Shown: one piece after another, positions 43,956 to 51,858 of the stretch
How positions within the stretch are numbered: position 1 is the stretch's first letter
Layout: each line of letters opens with the position of its first letter
DNA from: Mycobacteriaceae bacterium
GTDB lineage: Bacteria > Actinomycetota > Actinomycetes > Mycobacteriales > Mycobacteriaceae
Assembly (NCBI GenBank): GCA_019245755.1
Contig: JAFARC010000081.1
Span: 1-64,000 of the forward strand
Direction of reading: 5' to 3'
DNA length: 64,000 nucleotides
The notes under the pieces: model-generated
Databases searched by the model: none
What the model was told of the DNA's origin: nothing
Seen by the model: only the letters and a program-made list of their open reading frames with translations
Program-made: the position numbers and the translations under genes

Positions 43956-45193
43956 CCGGGCTGACATATGGATCGGCGATGCGGGGGGCGACCATGGCCG
44001 CCACGGTAGAGACCAGCGCGATCCGCGAGCACGAGGCGCTGGCGGAGGTGAGTAAGGAATGGGCGGCGCTGCACCAAGACGCCGCACCCGGTTCGCCGTT
44101 CGAGCACCCGGCGTGGGCCGAGGCGTGGGCCCGACACTATGTGCGGCGAGGCAGCCTGGAATGCATCGCCGTGCGCGACCGGGACATGGATGGCTCGCTG
44201 ATCGGCTTCGCGCCGTTATACCGTCGGCAGTGCTCGGCGGGGGGGCTGAGCGCCACGTGCATCCAGCCGCTGGGTACCAGATCCGGGGAAGCGCTGACCG
44301 AGGTAGTCCAAGTGCTCGCCCGGCCGGAACGAACCCGCGAGGTACTGCGCGCGGTCGTGCGACACCTCGAAGCTCTGGGTGGCTGGAATTGGGCGCAGCT
44401 GTCGTTGAACCCGAACCAGGGATGGCTGGTGCCGCAGTGGCTTGACGATCACGCCAACGCCCTCATCAAGCACCGCAAGGCGAGGCCTTGTGTCATCTTT
44501 GCGGACTTGCCCGCGGATGTGGATGCGCTCGGGAGGACGCTGAAGCGCAACGTCCGCGAGTCGATCCGCCGGAGTCGCAACCGTGCGGCGAAGCTCGGTG
44601 GGATGACGTTGCGGTGTGCGTCAGATGTGAGCGAGGTCGAGGCATCGGTCCCCGAGCTGGTGAGGCTGCACCAGATGCGGGCGCGCATGCCGGGCAAGAC
44701 CGAACACCCCGACATCTGCGGGGGTGTGGACGGCGCCTTTCTCGTCGAGGCCGCCACGAATCTCGCGCAGGAAAGCCTGGCACGGGTGCACCTGGCCGAA
44801 CATGACGGCGAGCCAGTAGCAGCGTTGCTGGTGCTGTCGGACGGTAACGCCGACTATGTCTCGGTCAGCGGTCTGAACCCGCGTTACTGGGATTTGAGCC
44901 TGAACACGATGCTGATCTTTCAAGCCCTCACCGAAGCGATTGCGCGGAAGCGCACGTCGGTCAATCTTTCGACCGGCCCGGACATCGCCAAGACGCGCTG
45001 GAGTTCCACTGTCGCGGCATACCACGACTTCGCCATCGTGCGCCCAGATCGAAAGTCGCGCTGGACCTACGCCGCCTTCTCGCACGCAAGCCTCGCACTG
45101 GACAACCGCCAGGAAGCGCGGCGACACCGCGTCCTGGGCGATAGCCGACCAAATCGGACGCGCGTGCGTCCCGGCAGCGCAGTGCGTTCCTAG
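43952..45193 (+). CDS. CelD/BioF2-like GNAT acyltransferase
   Basis: 413-residue protein with the CelD_N/BioF2-like acetyltransferase double fold, often found in exopolysaccharide and cellulose loci. Visible are SPFEHPAWAEAWARHY, LKRNVRESIRRSRNRAAKL, VHLAEHDGEPVAALLVL and FALTEAIARKRTSVNLSTG-like spacing. It likely adds acyl groups to a sugar or amine. GTG 43952 overlaps the 30-residue ORF; inner starts at 43994 and 44006 are possible, since the first residues are poorly conserved. It is last in the plus operon, followed by a hairpin. Confidence 0.8.
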   Translation: MTGLTYGSAMRGATMAATVETSAIREHEALAEVSKEWAALHQDAAPGSPFEHPAWAEAWARHYVRRGSLECIAVRDRDMDGSLIGFAPLYRRQCSAGGLSATCIQPLGTRSGEALTEVVQVLARPERTREVLRAVVRHLEALGGWNWAQLSLNPNQGWLVPQWLDDHANALIKHRKARPCVIFADLPADVDALGRTLKRNVRESIRRSRNRAAKLGGMTLRCASDVSEVEASVPELVRLHQMRARMPGKTEHPDICGGVDGAFLVEAATNLAQESLARVHLAEHDGEPVAALLVLSDGNADYVSVSGLNPRYWDLSLNTMLIFQALTEAIARKRTSVNLSTGPDIAKTRWSSTVAAYHDFAIVRPDRKSRWTYAAFSHASLALDNRQEARRHRVLGDSRPNRTRVRPGSAVRS

Positions 45194-45251
45194 CTAAGGG
45201 CCGCTACATCGGTTGGTTCATGCCACTGGGTTGCAGCAAACTTCTTGGGGT

Positions 45252-45276
45252 GACCCGCCGGGTTTCCCGGCGGGTC
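45252..45276. terminator. Perfect 11-bp hairpin between island and accD5
   Basis: Stem arms GACCCGCCGGG (45252-45262) and CCCGGCGGGTC (45266-45276) close a TTT loop, with no mismatch. No T-run follows, which is common for mycobacterial terminators. It lies 58 bp after the GNAT stop and 27 bp before the accD5 -10, so it probably ends the island's plus operon. Confidence 0.55.
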
Positions 45277-45302
45277 CCGACACAGATCGCCGGGCGCCTG
45301 GA

Positions 45303-45319
45303 TAGCATCGGAGGCCATG
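45303..45319 (+). promoter_or_regulatory. -10 element and start of accD5
   Basis: TAGCAT at 45303-45308 fits the TAnnnT -10 and is 8 nt upstream of ATG 45317, so the transcript is probably leaderless. A GGAGG at 45310-45314 is only 2 nt from the ATG, too close for normal initiation. Confidence 0.5.
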
Positions 45320-46969
45320 ACAAGCGTTTCCGAGCACAAGGCCGAGCACACCGCCGAGCGCCAGGCCGAGCACACCATCGACATTCACACCACCGCCGGC
45401 AAGCTCGCCGACCTGCGCAGGCGGACCGAGGAGACGCTGCACCCCGTTGGCGAGGCCGCGGTCGAGAAGGTGCACGCGCGCGGCAAGCTGACAGCCCGCG
45501 AGCGCATCTACGCGCTGCTGGACGAGGGCTCCTTCGTCGAGCTCGACGCGCTCGCGCGGCACCGCAGCACCAACTTCGGGCTCGGCGAGAAACGCCCGCT
45601 CGGCGACGGCGTGGTCACCGGCTACGGCACCATCGAGGGTCGCGACGTCTGCATCTTCAGCCAGGACGCCACGGTCTTCGGCGGCAGCCTCGGCGAGGTC
45701 TACGGCGAAAAGATCGTCAAGGTGCAAGACCTGGCCATCAGAACCGGCCGCCCGCTCATCGGCATCAACGACGGCGCCGGCGCACGTATCCAAGAGGGCG
45801 TGGTGTCGCTGGGGCTCTACGGCGAGATCTTCCACCGCAACATCCGTGCTTCGGGCGTCATCCCGCAGATTTCGCTGGTCATGGGCGCCGCCGCCGGCGG
45901 TCACGTCTACTCGCCCGCGCTGACCGATTTCGTCGTGATGGTGGATGCGACCAGCCAGATGTTCATCACCGGTCCCGACGTGATCAAGACCGTCACCGGC
46001 GAGGACGTCACAATGGAAGAACTCGGCGGCGCGCACACCCACATGGCGAAGTCCGGCACGGCACACTACGCCGCCAGCGGTGAGCAGGACGCCTTCGACT
46101 TCGTCCGCGACCTGCTGAGCTACCTGCCCAGCAACAACTATGCCGAGCCGCCGCGCTATCCGGCCCCGGTGCCCGAGGGGGCGATCGAGGACAACCTTAC
46201 CGACGAGGACCTCGAGCTCGACACGCTGATCCCGGACTCGCCGAACCAGCCCTACGACATGCACGAGGTCATCCGCCGGATCCTCGACGAGGACGAGTTC
46301 CTGGAGATCCAAGGCGGTTACGCCCAAAACATCGTCGTGGGCTTCGGGCGCATCGAGGGCCGCAGCGTGGGCATCGTGGCCAACCAGCCTACGCACTTCG
46401 CCGGCTGCCTGGACATCAACGCCTCGGAGAAGGCCGCGCGGTTCGTGCGGACCTGCGACTGCTTCAACATCCCGATCGTCACGCTCGTCGACGTGCCCGG
46501 CTTCCTGCCCGGAACCGACCAAGAATACAACGGCATCATCCGGCGCGGCGCCAAGCTGCTCTACGCGTACGGCGAGGCCACCGTCGCCAAGATCACGGTG
46601 ATCACCCGCAAGGCCTACGGCGGCGCCTACGACGTGATGGGTTCCAAGCACATGGGCGCCGACGTCAACGTGGCCTGGCCGACCGCCCAGATCGCGGTCA
46701 TGGGCGCCTCGGGTGCCGTCGGCTTCGTCTACCGCCAGCAGCTCGGCGAGGCCGCCCGCGGCGGCGAGGACGTCGACGCGCTGCGGCTGAAGCTTCAGCA
46801 GGACTACGAGGACACCCTCGTCAACCCGTACATCGCCGCCGAGCGCGGATACGTCGACGCGGTGATCCCGCCGTCGCACACCCGCGGGTACGTCGCGACG
46901 GCGCTGCGGCTGCTGGAGCGCAAGATCACCCAGATGCCGCCCAAGAAGCATGGGAACATCCCGCTGTGA
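45317..46969 (+). CDS. accD5: Propionyl/acetyl-CoA carboxylase beta subunit AccD5
   Basis: 550-residue carboxyltransferase subunit that moves CO2 from biotin (on AccA3) to propionyl- or acetyl-CoA, giving methylmalonyl-CoA for mycocerosates and related lipids. The crotonase-fold halves show the oxyanion-hole glycines (GAAAGGHVYSPALTDF; GASGAVGFVYRQ), plus GARIQEGVVSLG and DVPGFLPGTDQE. Length matches Rv3280 (548). It is followed by accE5 and shares its neighbourhood with birA. Confidence 0.97.
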   Translation: MTSVSEHKAEHTAERQAEHTIDIHTTAGKLADLRRRTEETLHPVGEAAVEKVHARGKLTARERIYALLDEGSFVELDALARHRSTNFGLGEKRPLGDGVVTGYGTIEGRDVCIFSQDATVFGGSLGEVYGEKIVKVQDLAIRTGRPLIGINDGAGARIQEGVVSLGLYGEIFHRNIRASGVIPQISLVMGAAAGGHVYSPALTDFVVMVDATSQMFITGPDVIKTVTGEDVTMEELGGAHTHMAKSGTAHYAASGEQDAFDFVRDLLSYLPSNNYAEPPRYPAPVPEGAIEDNLTDEDLELDTLIPDSPNQPYDMHEVIRRILDEDEFLEIQGGYAQNIVVGFGRIEGRSVGIVANQPTHFAGCLDINASEKAARFVRTCDCFNIPIVTLVDVPGFLPGTDQEYNGIIRRGAKLLYAYGEATVAKITVITRKAYGGAYDVMGSKHMGADVNVAWPTAQIAVMGASGAVGFVYRQQLGEAARGGEDVDALRLKLQQDYEDTLVNPYIAAERGYVDAVIPPSHTRGYVATALRLLERKITQMPPKKHGNIPL

Positions 46970-46997
46970 GCGCGGCGAGCGGAGCCGGGGTGACGAG

Positions 46998-47231
46998 ATG
47001 AGCGACGAGACCACCCACGACCACGAACCGCACATCCGCATCGAGCGCGGCAAGCCGACCGAGGAGGAACTGGCGGCGCTGGTGGCCGTGCTGGGCAGCG
47101 CCGGTGGCGGCGCACCCGCACCGCGCGCCGAAGAACGCAACCTGTGGGGTCACCCGGTGGACAAGCTGCGGTACGCGGTCTTCAGCTGGCAGCGGGTCAC
47201 GCTGCTGGAACGGACCCACATGCGGCGATGA
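46998..47231 (+). CDS. accE5: Acyl-CoA carboxylase epsilon subunit AccE5, short form
   Basis: 77-residue small subunit that binds AccA3 and AccD5 and raises carboxylase activity. The core HIRIERGKPTEEELAALVAVL is followed by the W-x-x-P block LWGHPVDKL and a final helix. The M. tuberculosis protein (Rv3281) carries a long repeat-rich N-terminal extension that is absent here. ATG 46998 starts MSDETTHDHEP. The stop overlaps the maf start by ATGA. Confidence 0.9.
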   Translation: MSDETTHDHEPHIRIERGKPTEEELAALVAVLGSAGGGAPAPRAEERNLWGHPVDKLRYAVFSWQRVTLLERTHMRR

Positions 47232-47869
47232 CCCGGGTGGTCCTCGGGTCGGCCTCCCCCGCCCGGCGCAAGGTGCTGCGCCAGGCCGGCATCGACCCAT
47301 TGGTCGTCGTCTCGGGTGTCGACGAGGACGCGATCATGGCTGCGCTCGGCGTGGGTGCCTCGCCCGCCGACGTGACATCTGCGCTCGCGGGGGCCAAGGC
47401 GCGCCAGGTCGCCGGCAACCTCGATGCGGTCCTGGCCGCGGACTGCGTGGTGATCGGCTGCGATTCGATGCTGTATGTCGACGGCGAGCTGCGCGGAAAG
47501 CCGGAGTCACCGGTGGCGGCCCTGCAGCAGTGGCTTTCGATGGCCGGGCGGGCCGGCGAACTGCACACCGGGCACTGTGTGATTGCGCTGCGCGGCAACT
47601 CGGTCGCCTATCACGGCGTGGAAACGGCGGTCACCACAGTGCGTTTCGGTGTTCCCGACGAGGACGACCTGCGCGCCTACATCGAGAGCGGCGAGCCGCT
47701 GACGGTGGCCGGCGCGTTCACGATCGACGGGCTGGGCGGGTGGTTCATCGACGGGGTCGACGGCGATCCGTCCAGCGTGATCGGGATCAGCCTGCCGCTG
47801 ATCCGACGGCTGCTCGCGGCAGCGGGACTGCCGATGCGGCAACTGTGGGCGGACAATCGCCGAAACTGA
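47228..47869 (+). CDS. maf: Maf nucleotide pyrophosphatase
   Basis: 213-residue Maf/Ham1-fold enzyme hydrolysing non-canonical or pyrimidine nucleoside triphosphates, proposed in septum and cell-division control. Seen are the LGSASPARRKVLRQAGI nucleotide-binding loop, GCDSMLYVDGELRGKP and the C-terminal GGWFIDGVDGDPSSVIG. ATG 47228 overlaps the accE5 stop. Corresponds to Rv3282 (222 residues). Confidence 0.95.
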   Translation: MTRVVLGSASPARRKVLRQAGIDPLVVVSGVDEDAIMAALGVGASPADVTSALAGAKARQVAGNLDAVLAADCVVIGCDSMLYVDGELRGKPESPVAALQQWLSMAGRAGELHTGHCVIALRGNSVAYHGVETAVTTVRFGVPDEDDLRAYIESGEPLTVAGAFTIDGLGGWFIDGVDGDPSSVIGISLPLIRRLLAAAGLPMRQLWADNRRN

Positions 47870-47943
47870 ACAATGTGAGGTCGTCGTCGCGTCGTCGCAG
47901 CCAGCTCAGTGTCGCGCGGCTATTGCGGTACCCGGCGGCTGAG

Positions 47944-47959
47944 TAGGCTCTTAGGCGTG
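47944..47959 (+). promoter_or_regulatory. -10 element and leaderless GTG of sseA
   Basis: TAGGCT at 47944-47949 fits TAnnnT, 7 nt before GTG 47957, so the message most likely begins at the start codon. No Shine-Dalgarno is present. The 87-bp gap from maf holds nothing else obvious. Confidence 0.5.
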
Positions 47960-48844
47960 CCGCTACCAGCCGATCCCGATCCCGCCCTGAAGTCCTACGC
48001 CCACCCGGAGCGCCTCGTCACCGCCGACTGGCTGTCGACCAACATCGGCAAGCCGGGGCTGGTGATCGTCGAGTCCGACGAGGACGTGCTGCTCTACGAC
48101 GTCGGCCACATCGCGGGCGCGGTCAAGATCGACTGGCACACCGATCTCAACGACCCGCGTGTCCGCGACTACATCAACGGCGAGCAGTTCGCGGCACTGA
48201 TGGACCGCAAGGGCATCGCGCGCGACGACACCGTGGTGATCTACGGCGACAAGAGCAACTGGTGGGCCGCCTACGCGCTATGGGTGTTCACCCTGTTCGG
48301 CCACCCCGACGTCCGGCTGCTCGACGGCGGCCGCGACCTGTGGATCTCCTCGGGCCGCGACACCACGCTCGACGTCCCCGACAAGCCGACCAGCGGGTAC
48401 CCCGTCGTGGAGCGCAACGACGCCCCGATCCGGGCCTTCAAGGACGACGTGCTGGAAATGCTCGGCAAAGAGCCGCTGATCGACGTGCGGTCCCCACAGG
48501 AGTACACCGGCGAGCGCACCCACATGCCCGACTACCCCGAGGAGGGCGCGCTGCGCGGCGGCCACATTCCCACCGCGGCACACATCCCGTGGGGCAGGGC
48601 CGCCGACGAGAGCGGTCGGTTCCGCAGCCGCGAAGAGCTCGACCAGCTCTACGGCTTCCTGTCCCCCGGCGACAAGACGATCGTGTACTGCCGCATCGGG
48701 GAGCGCTCCAGCCACACCTGGTTCGTGCTGACCCACCTGCTGGGCCAACCGGGTGTGCGCAACTACGACGGCTCGTGGACCGAATGGGGCAACACGGTGC
48801 GGGTGCCGATCGCGGTCGGGGACCAACCGGGTTCGCCGCCGTGA
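47957..48844 (+). CDS. sseA: Sulfurtransferase with two rhodanese domains (SseA)
   Basis: 295-residue cytoplasmic thiosulfate or 3-mercaptopyruvate sulfurtransferase. It has two rhodanese domains; the C-terminal one holds the catalytic loop CRIGERSSHTWFVL (Cys about 234). The N-terminal domain includes YGDKSNWWAAYALWVF and lacks a cysteine at the matching place, as usual. Corresponds to Rv3283 (297). The stop overlaps the SufE-like gene by GTGA, which suggests sulfur handed to Fe-S assembly. Confidence 0.95.
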   Translation: MPLPADPDPALKSYAHPERLVTADWLSTNIGKPGLVIVESDEDVLLYDVGHIAGAVKIDWHTDLNDPRVRDYINGEQFAALMDRKGIARDDTVVIYGDKSNWWAAYALWVFTLFGHPDVRLLDGGRDLWISSGRDTTLDVPDKPTSGYPVVERNDAPIRAFKDDVLEMLGKEPLIDVRSPQEYTGERTHMPDYPEEGALRGGHIPTAAHIPWGRAADESGRFRSREELDQLYGFLSPGDKTIVYCRIGERSSHTWFVLTHLLGQPGVRNYDGSWTEWGNTVRVPIAVGDQPGSPP

Positions 48845-49269
48845 CGGTGGCTGAGGGACTGCCGGCTCCGCTGGCCGAGGTGGTCTCCGACTTCCAGGAC
48901 GTGGCCGGCCAGGACAAGCTGAAGCTGCTGCTGGAGTTCGCCGACGACCTGCCCCCGCTGCCCGCCGACCTGGAAGAGGCCGCGATGGAGCCGGTGCCGG
49001 AGTGCCAGTCTCCACTGTTTCTGCACGTCGACGCCGGTGACCCGGGACAGGTGCGGCTGTATTTCAGCGCTCCGGCCGAGGCGCCGACCACCCGCGGCTT
49101 CGCGTCGATCCTCGCCGCGGGCCTGGACCGCCAGCCGGCCGCCGAGATCCTGGCGGTGCCCGACGACTTCTACTCCCACCTCGGGCTGGCCGCGTTGATC
49201 AGCCCGCTGCGGTTGCGCGGCATGGCCGCGATGTTGGCCCGCATCAAACGGAGGCTGCGGAGCGCATAA
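48841..49269 (+). CDS. SufE-like Fe-S metabolism protein (Rv3284-like)
   Basis: 142-residue SufE-fold protein that accepts sulfur for Fe-S cluster assembly. The active-site cysteine is probably in EPVPECQSPLFL, and RGFASILAAGLDRQP is the conserved helix. It overlaps sseA by 4 nt, so sulfur transfer between the two is plausible. GTG 48841 is the start. Same length as Rv3284 (143). Confidence 0.92.
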   Translation: MTVAEGLPAPLAEVVSDFQDVAGQDKLKLLLEFADDLPPLPADLEEAAMEPVPECQSPLFLHVDAGDPGQVRLYFSAPAEAPTTRGFASILAAGLDRQPAAEILAVPDDFYSHLGLAALISPLRLRGMAAMLARIKRRLRSA

Positions 49270-49283
49270 ACTGCGTGACCGGA

Positions 49284-49307
49284 TACATTCTTAGAAACGT
49301 TCTTAGA
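49284..49307 (+). promoter_or_regulatory. accA3 -10 element with tandem TTCTTAGA repeats
   Basis: TACATT at 49284-49289 fits a TAnnnT -10. TTCTTAGA occurs at 49288-49295 and again at 49300-49307, 12 bp apart, in the expected 5' leader. Each copy is part of a short near-palindrome (TTCTTAGAA; TTCTTAGAGAA), suggesting tandem operator sites. The accA3 GTG follows at 49332 with AGGGAGG upstream. Confidence 0.4.
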
Positions 49308-49331
49308 GAAGAAGCCGATCAGGGAGGCGCA

Positions 49332-51140
49332 GTGCCCAGTCACGCCAGCTCACGGATCTCCAAGGTCCTCGTCGCCAACCGCGGGGAAATCGCGGTCCGG
49401 GTGATCAGGGCGGCCAGGGACGCGGGGCTTGGCAGCGTGGCCGTGTACGCCGAGCCGGACGCCGACGCGCCGCACGTGCGGCTCGCCGACGAGGCGTTCG
49501 CCCTCGGCGGACAAACCTCCGCGGAGTCCTACCTGGATTTCGGCAAGCTGCTGGACGCCGCGCAGAAGTCCGGCGCCAATGCGGTCCATCCCGGCTACGG
49601 CTTCCTCTCCGAGAACGCCGATTTCGCCCAGGCCGTCATCGAGGCGGGCCTGATCTGGATCGGCCCCAGCCCGCAGTCGATCCGCGACCTCGGCGACAAG
49701 GTCACGGCCCGCCACATCGCGGCGCGCGCCCAGGCGCCGCTGGTGCCCGGCACACCCGATCCGGTCAAGAACGCCGACGAGGTGACCGCCTTCGCGCAGG
49801 AGTACGGCTTGCCGATCGCGATCAAGGCCGCGTTCGGCGGCGGCGGCCGCGGCATGAAGGTCGCTCGCACGTTCGAGGAGATCCCCGAGCTGTTCGACTC
49901 CGCGACGCGGGAAGCCACCGCCGCGTTCGGCCGCGGGGAATGCTTCGTCGAGCGGTATCTGGACAAGCCGCGCCACGTGGAGGCGCAGGTGATCGCCGAC
50001 CAGCACGGCAACGTCGTCGTCGCGGGCACCCGGGACTGCTCCCTGCAGCGCCGCTACCAGAAGCTGGTCGAGGAAGCGCCCGCGCCCTTCCTGACCGACG
50101 CACAGCGCAAAGAGATCCACGAATCGGCCAAGCGGATCTGCAAAGAGGCCCACTACTACGGCGCCGGCACCGTCGAGTACCTCGTCGCACAGGACGGGCT
50201 CATCTCGTTCCTGGAGGTCAACACCCGGCTGCAGGTCGAGCACCCGGTCACCGAGGAGACCGCGGGCATCGATCTGGTGCTGCAGCAATTCAAGATCGCC
50301 AACGGCGAGAAGCTGGACATCACCGAGGACCCCACACCGCGCGGCCATGCGATCGAGTTCCGGATCAACGGCGAGGACGCCGGCCGCAATTTCCTGCCCG
50401 CGCCCGGCCCGGTCACCACATTCCACCCGCCCAGCGGCCCCGGCGTGCGGCTGGATTCGGGCGTCGAGACCGGCTCGGTGATCGGCGGCCAGTTCGACTC
50501 GATGCTGGCAAAGCTGATCGTGCACGGTGCGACGCGCGAGGAGGCGCTGGCCCGCTCGCGGCGCGCGCTCGACGAGTTTCAGGTCGAGGGACTGGCAACG
50601 GTGATCCCGTTCCACCGGGCGATCGTGTCGGACCCGGCCTTCATCGGCGACGGTGAGAGCTTCACGGTGCACACCCGCTGGATCGAGACCGAGTGGAACA
50701 ACACCGTCGAGCCGTTCACCGGCGGGGAGCCGGTCGAACAAGACGAGACCACCCCGCGGCAGCGGGTGGTCATCGAGGTCGGCGGCCGGCGGCTGGAGGT
50801 TTCGCTACCCGGCGACCTGGCGCTGGGCAACGGCTCGGGCTATGCGGGGCCGGCCGGCAATCCCGGAGTGATTCGCAAGAAGCCCAAGCCGCGCAAACGC
50901 GGCGGCGGCACCGCGTCGGCCGCCTCGGGCGACGCGGTCACCGCGCCGATGCAGGGCACCGTGGTGAAGGTGGCCGTCGAGGAGGGCCAGGAGGTCAGCG
51001 CCGGTGATCTGGTCGTCGTGTTGGAGGCGATGAAGATGGAAAACCCCGTGACCGCCCACAAGGACGGGACCATCACCGGGCTGGCCGTCGAGGCCGGCGC
51101 CGCGATCACCCAGGGCACGGTGCTCGCCGAGATCAGATAG
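49332..51140 (+). CDS. accA3: Biotin carboxylase and biotin carrier subunit AccA3
   Basis: 602-residue shared alpha subunit for all acyl-CoA carboxylases. The N-terminal biotin-carboxylase ATP-grasp domain shows KAAFGGGGRGMKVA and ENTRLQVEHPVTE-type motif (seen as LEVNTRLQVEHPVTEET), and the C-terminal biotinyl domain has VLEAMKMEN with the Lys biotinylated by BirA. GTG 49332 has AGGGAGG 5 nt upstream. Corresponds to Rv3285 (600). Confidence 0.97.
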   Translation: MPSHASSRISKVLVANRGEIAVRVIRAARDAGLGSVAVYAEPDADAPHVRLADEAFALGGQTSAESYLDFGKLLDAAQKSGANAVHPGYGFLSENADFAQAVIEAGLIWIGPSPQSIRDLGDKVTARHIAARAQAPLVPGTPDPVKNADEVTAFAQEYGLPIAIKAAFGGGGRGMKVARTFEEIPELFDSATREATAAFGRGECFVERYLDKPRHVEAQVIADQHGNVVVAGTRDCSLQRRYQKLVEEAPAPFLTDAQRKEIHESAKRICKEAHYYGAGTVEYLVAQDGLISFLEVNTRLQVEHPVTEETAGIDLVLQQFKIANGEKLDITEDPTPRGHAIEFRINGEDAGRNFLPAPGPVTTFHPPSGPGVRLDSGVETGSVIGGQFDSMLAKLIVHGATREEALARSRRALDEFQVEGLATVIPFHRAIVSDPAFIGDGESFTVHTRWIETEWNNTVEPFTGGEPVEQDETTPRQRVVIEVGGRRLEVSLPGDLALGNGSGYAGPAGNPGVIRKKPKPRKRGGGTASAASGDAVTAPMQGTVVKVAVEEGQEVSAGDLVVVLEAMKMENPVTAHKDGTITGLAVEAGAAITQGTVLAEIR

Positions 51141-51414
51141 GCGGGCGGCTAAACGGCGGCCTCACAACCGGTTTCGCTACCGCACGTTGCGTTAAAGGGT
51201 GAAGTACCACCTGAGGGCAACAGAAAAAAATTGACAGGCTGTCATCATTCTTGGTTGTCAGCGCACCGGCCCGGGAGTAGGGTCTCAGATGGGTTGAGTT
51301 CACAGCCTGAAAGAGAGCGCCGCTGGCGCGCAGGACAAGAACTCCCTGCTCGTGGGGTTTTCCCGGGGCCGCTCTCCGTCAGTAATACGACACATTCAAC
51401 TGATGGAGTCGTCA
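51141..51414. promoter_or_regulatory. Regulatory region before the STAS gene
   Basis: 274 bp between accA3 and the STAS gene. It holds a 13-bp inverted repeat TGACAG-g-CTGTCA at 51232-51244. This overlaps a perfect TTGACA at 51231-51236 and follows seven A's. A loose SigF-like site GTTG-N15-GGGAGT spans 51254-51278. No ORF, RNA gene or clear terminator was recognised. The start at ATG 51415 has GGAG 6 nt upstream. Confidence 0.45.
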
Positions 51415-51858
51415 ATGACTGTTGTTCACAACGCAAACAGTTCAGGCAATCTCGACCACGTCTCGGCGTCCTGTGACGGTGCGCTGCTGAGCAGTCGCGC
51501 CCAGGGAGCTGCCACCGTCATCGCGGCCACCGGGGAGATCGACGCATCCAACATCGCTTCGCTCGCCGACTACACGCAGCGCTGCCTCGGTGGTGACCGG
51601 CCGGTGGTCCTCGACTTGACCAGGCTGGATTTCCTCGGCGCTCAAGGCATTCCGGCTCTGTTCGACATCGATGCTCGGTGCGGTGACGCCGGGGTGGAAT
51701 GGGCCGTGGTGCCGAGCCATCCGGTGAGCCGGCTGCTGCGCATCTGCGACAAGGACCGACGGCTGCCCACCGCTGGGTCGGTCGACGAGGCGCTGCAACG
51801 GTTTTGCGGCGCAAGCCAGACGCAACGGCTACTGAAGCTCGTCCCGGAGACGGGCTAG
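51415..51858 (+). CDS. STAS-domain anti-anti-sigma-like protein
   Basis: 147 residues with a central STAS domain (about 25-125): VIAATGEIDASNIASLADYT, then VVLDLTRLDFLGAQGIPALF. The serine phosphorylated in classical anti-sigma antagonists is replaced by Ala in LGAQG, so it resembles RsfA-type, phosphorylation-independent antagonists. Five cysteines give room for redox control. The last 30 nt overlap the end of sigF, to which it is convergent. It probably binds RsbW or another anti-sigma. It is not in the M. tuberculosis sigF locus as I remember it. Confidence 0.82.
   Translation: MTVVHNANSSGNLDHVSASCDGALLSSRAQGAATVIAATGEIDASNIASLADYTQRCLGGDRPVVLDLTRLDFLGAQGIPALFDIDARCGDAGVEWAVVPSHPVSRLLRICDKDRRLPTAGSVDEALQRFCGASQTQRLLKLVPETG

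Noticed and set aside
29833..45316. Integrase, transposase or direct repeats at the ends of the 15-kb island
   Set aside because: No such gene or end repeat was found by eye; the birA and accD5 ends look intact, so the mode of acquisition stays open.
51141..51240. GGTTT at 51170 and GGGTGA at 51197 as a SigF promoter after accA3
   Set aside because: The spacing is 22 bp, well beyond the 15-17 bp expected for SigF, and the -10 lacks GGGTA.
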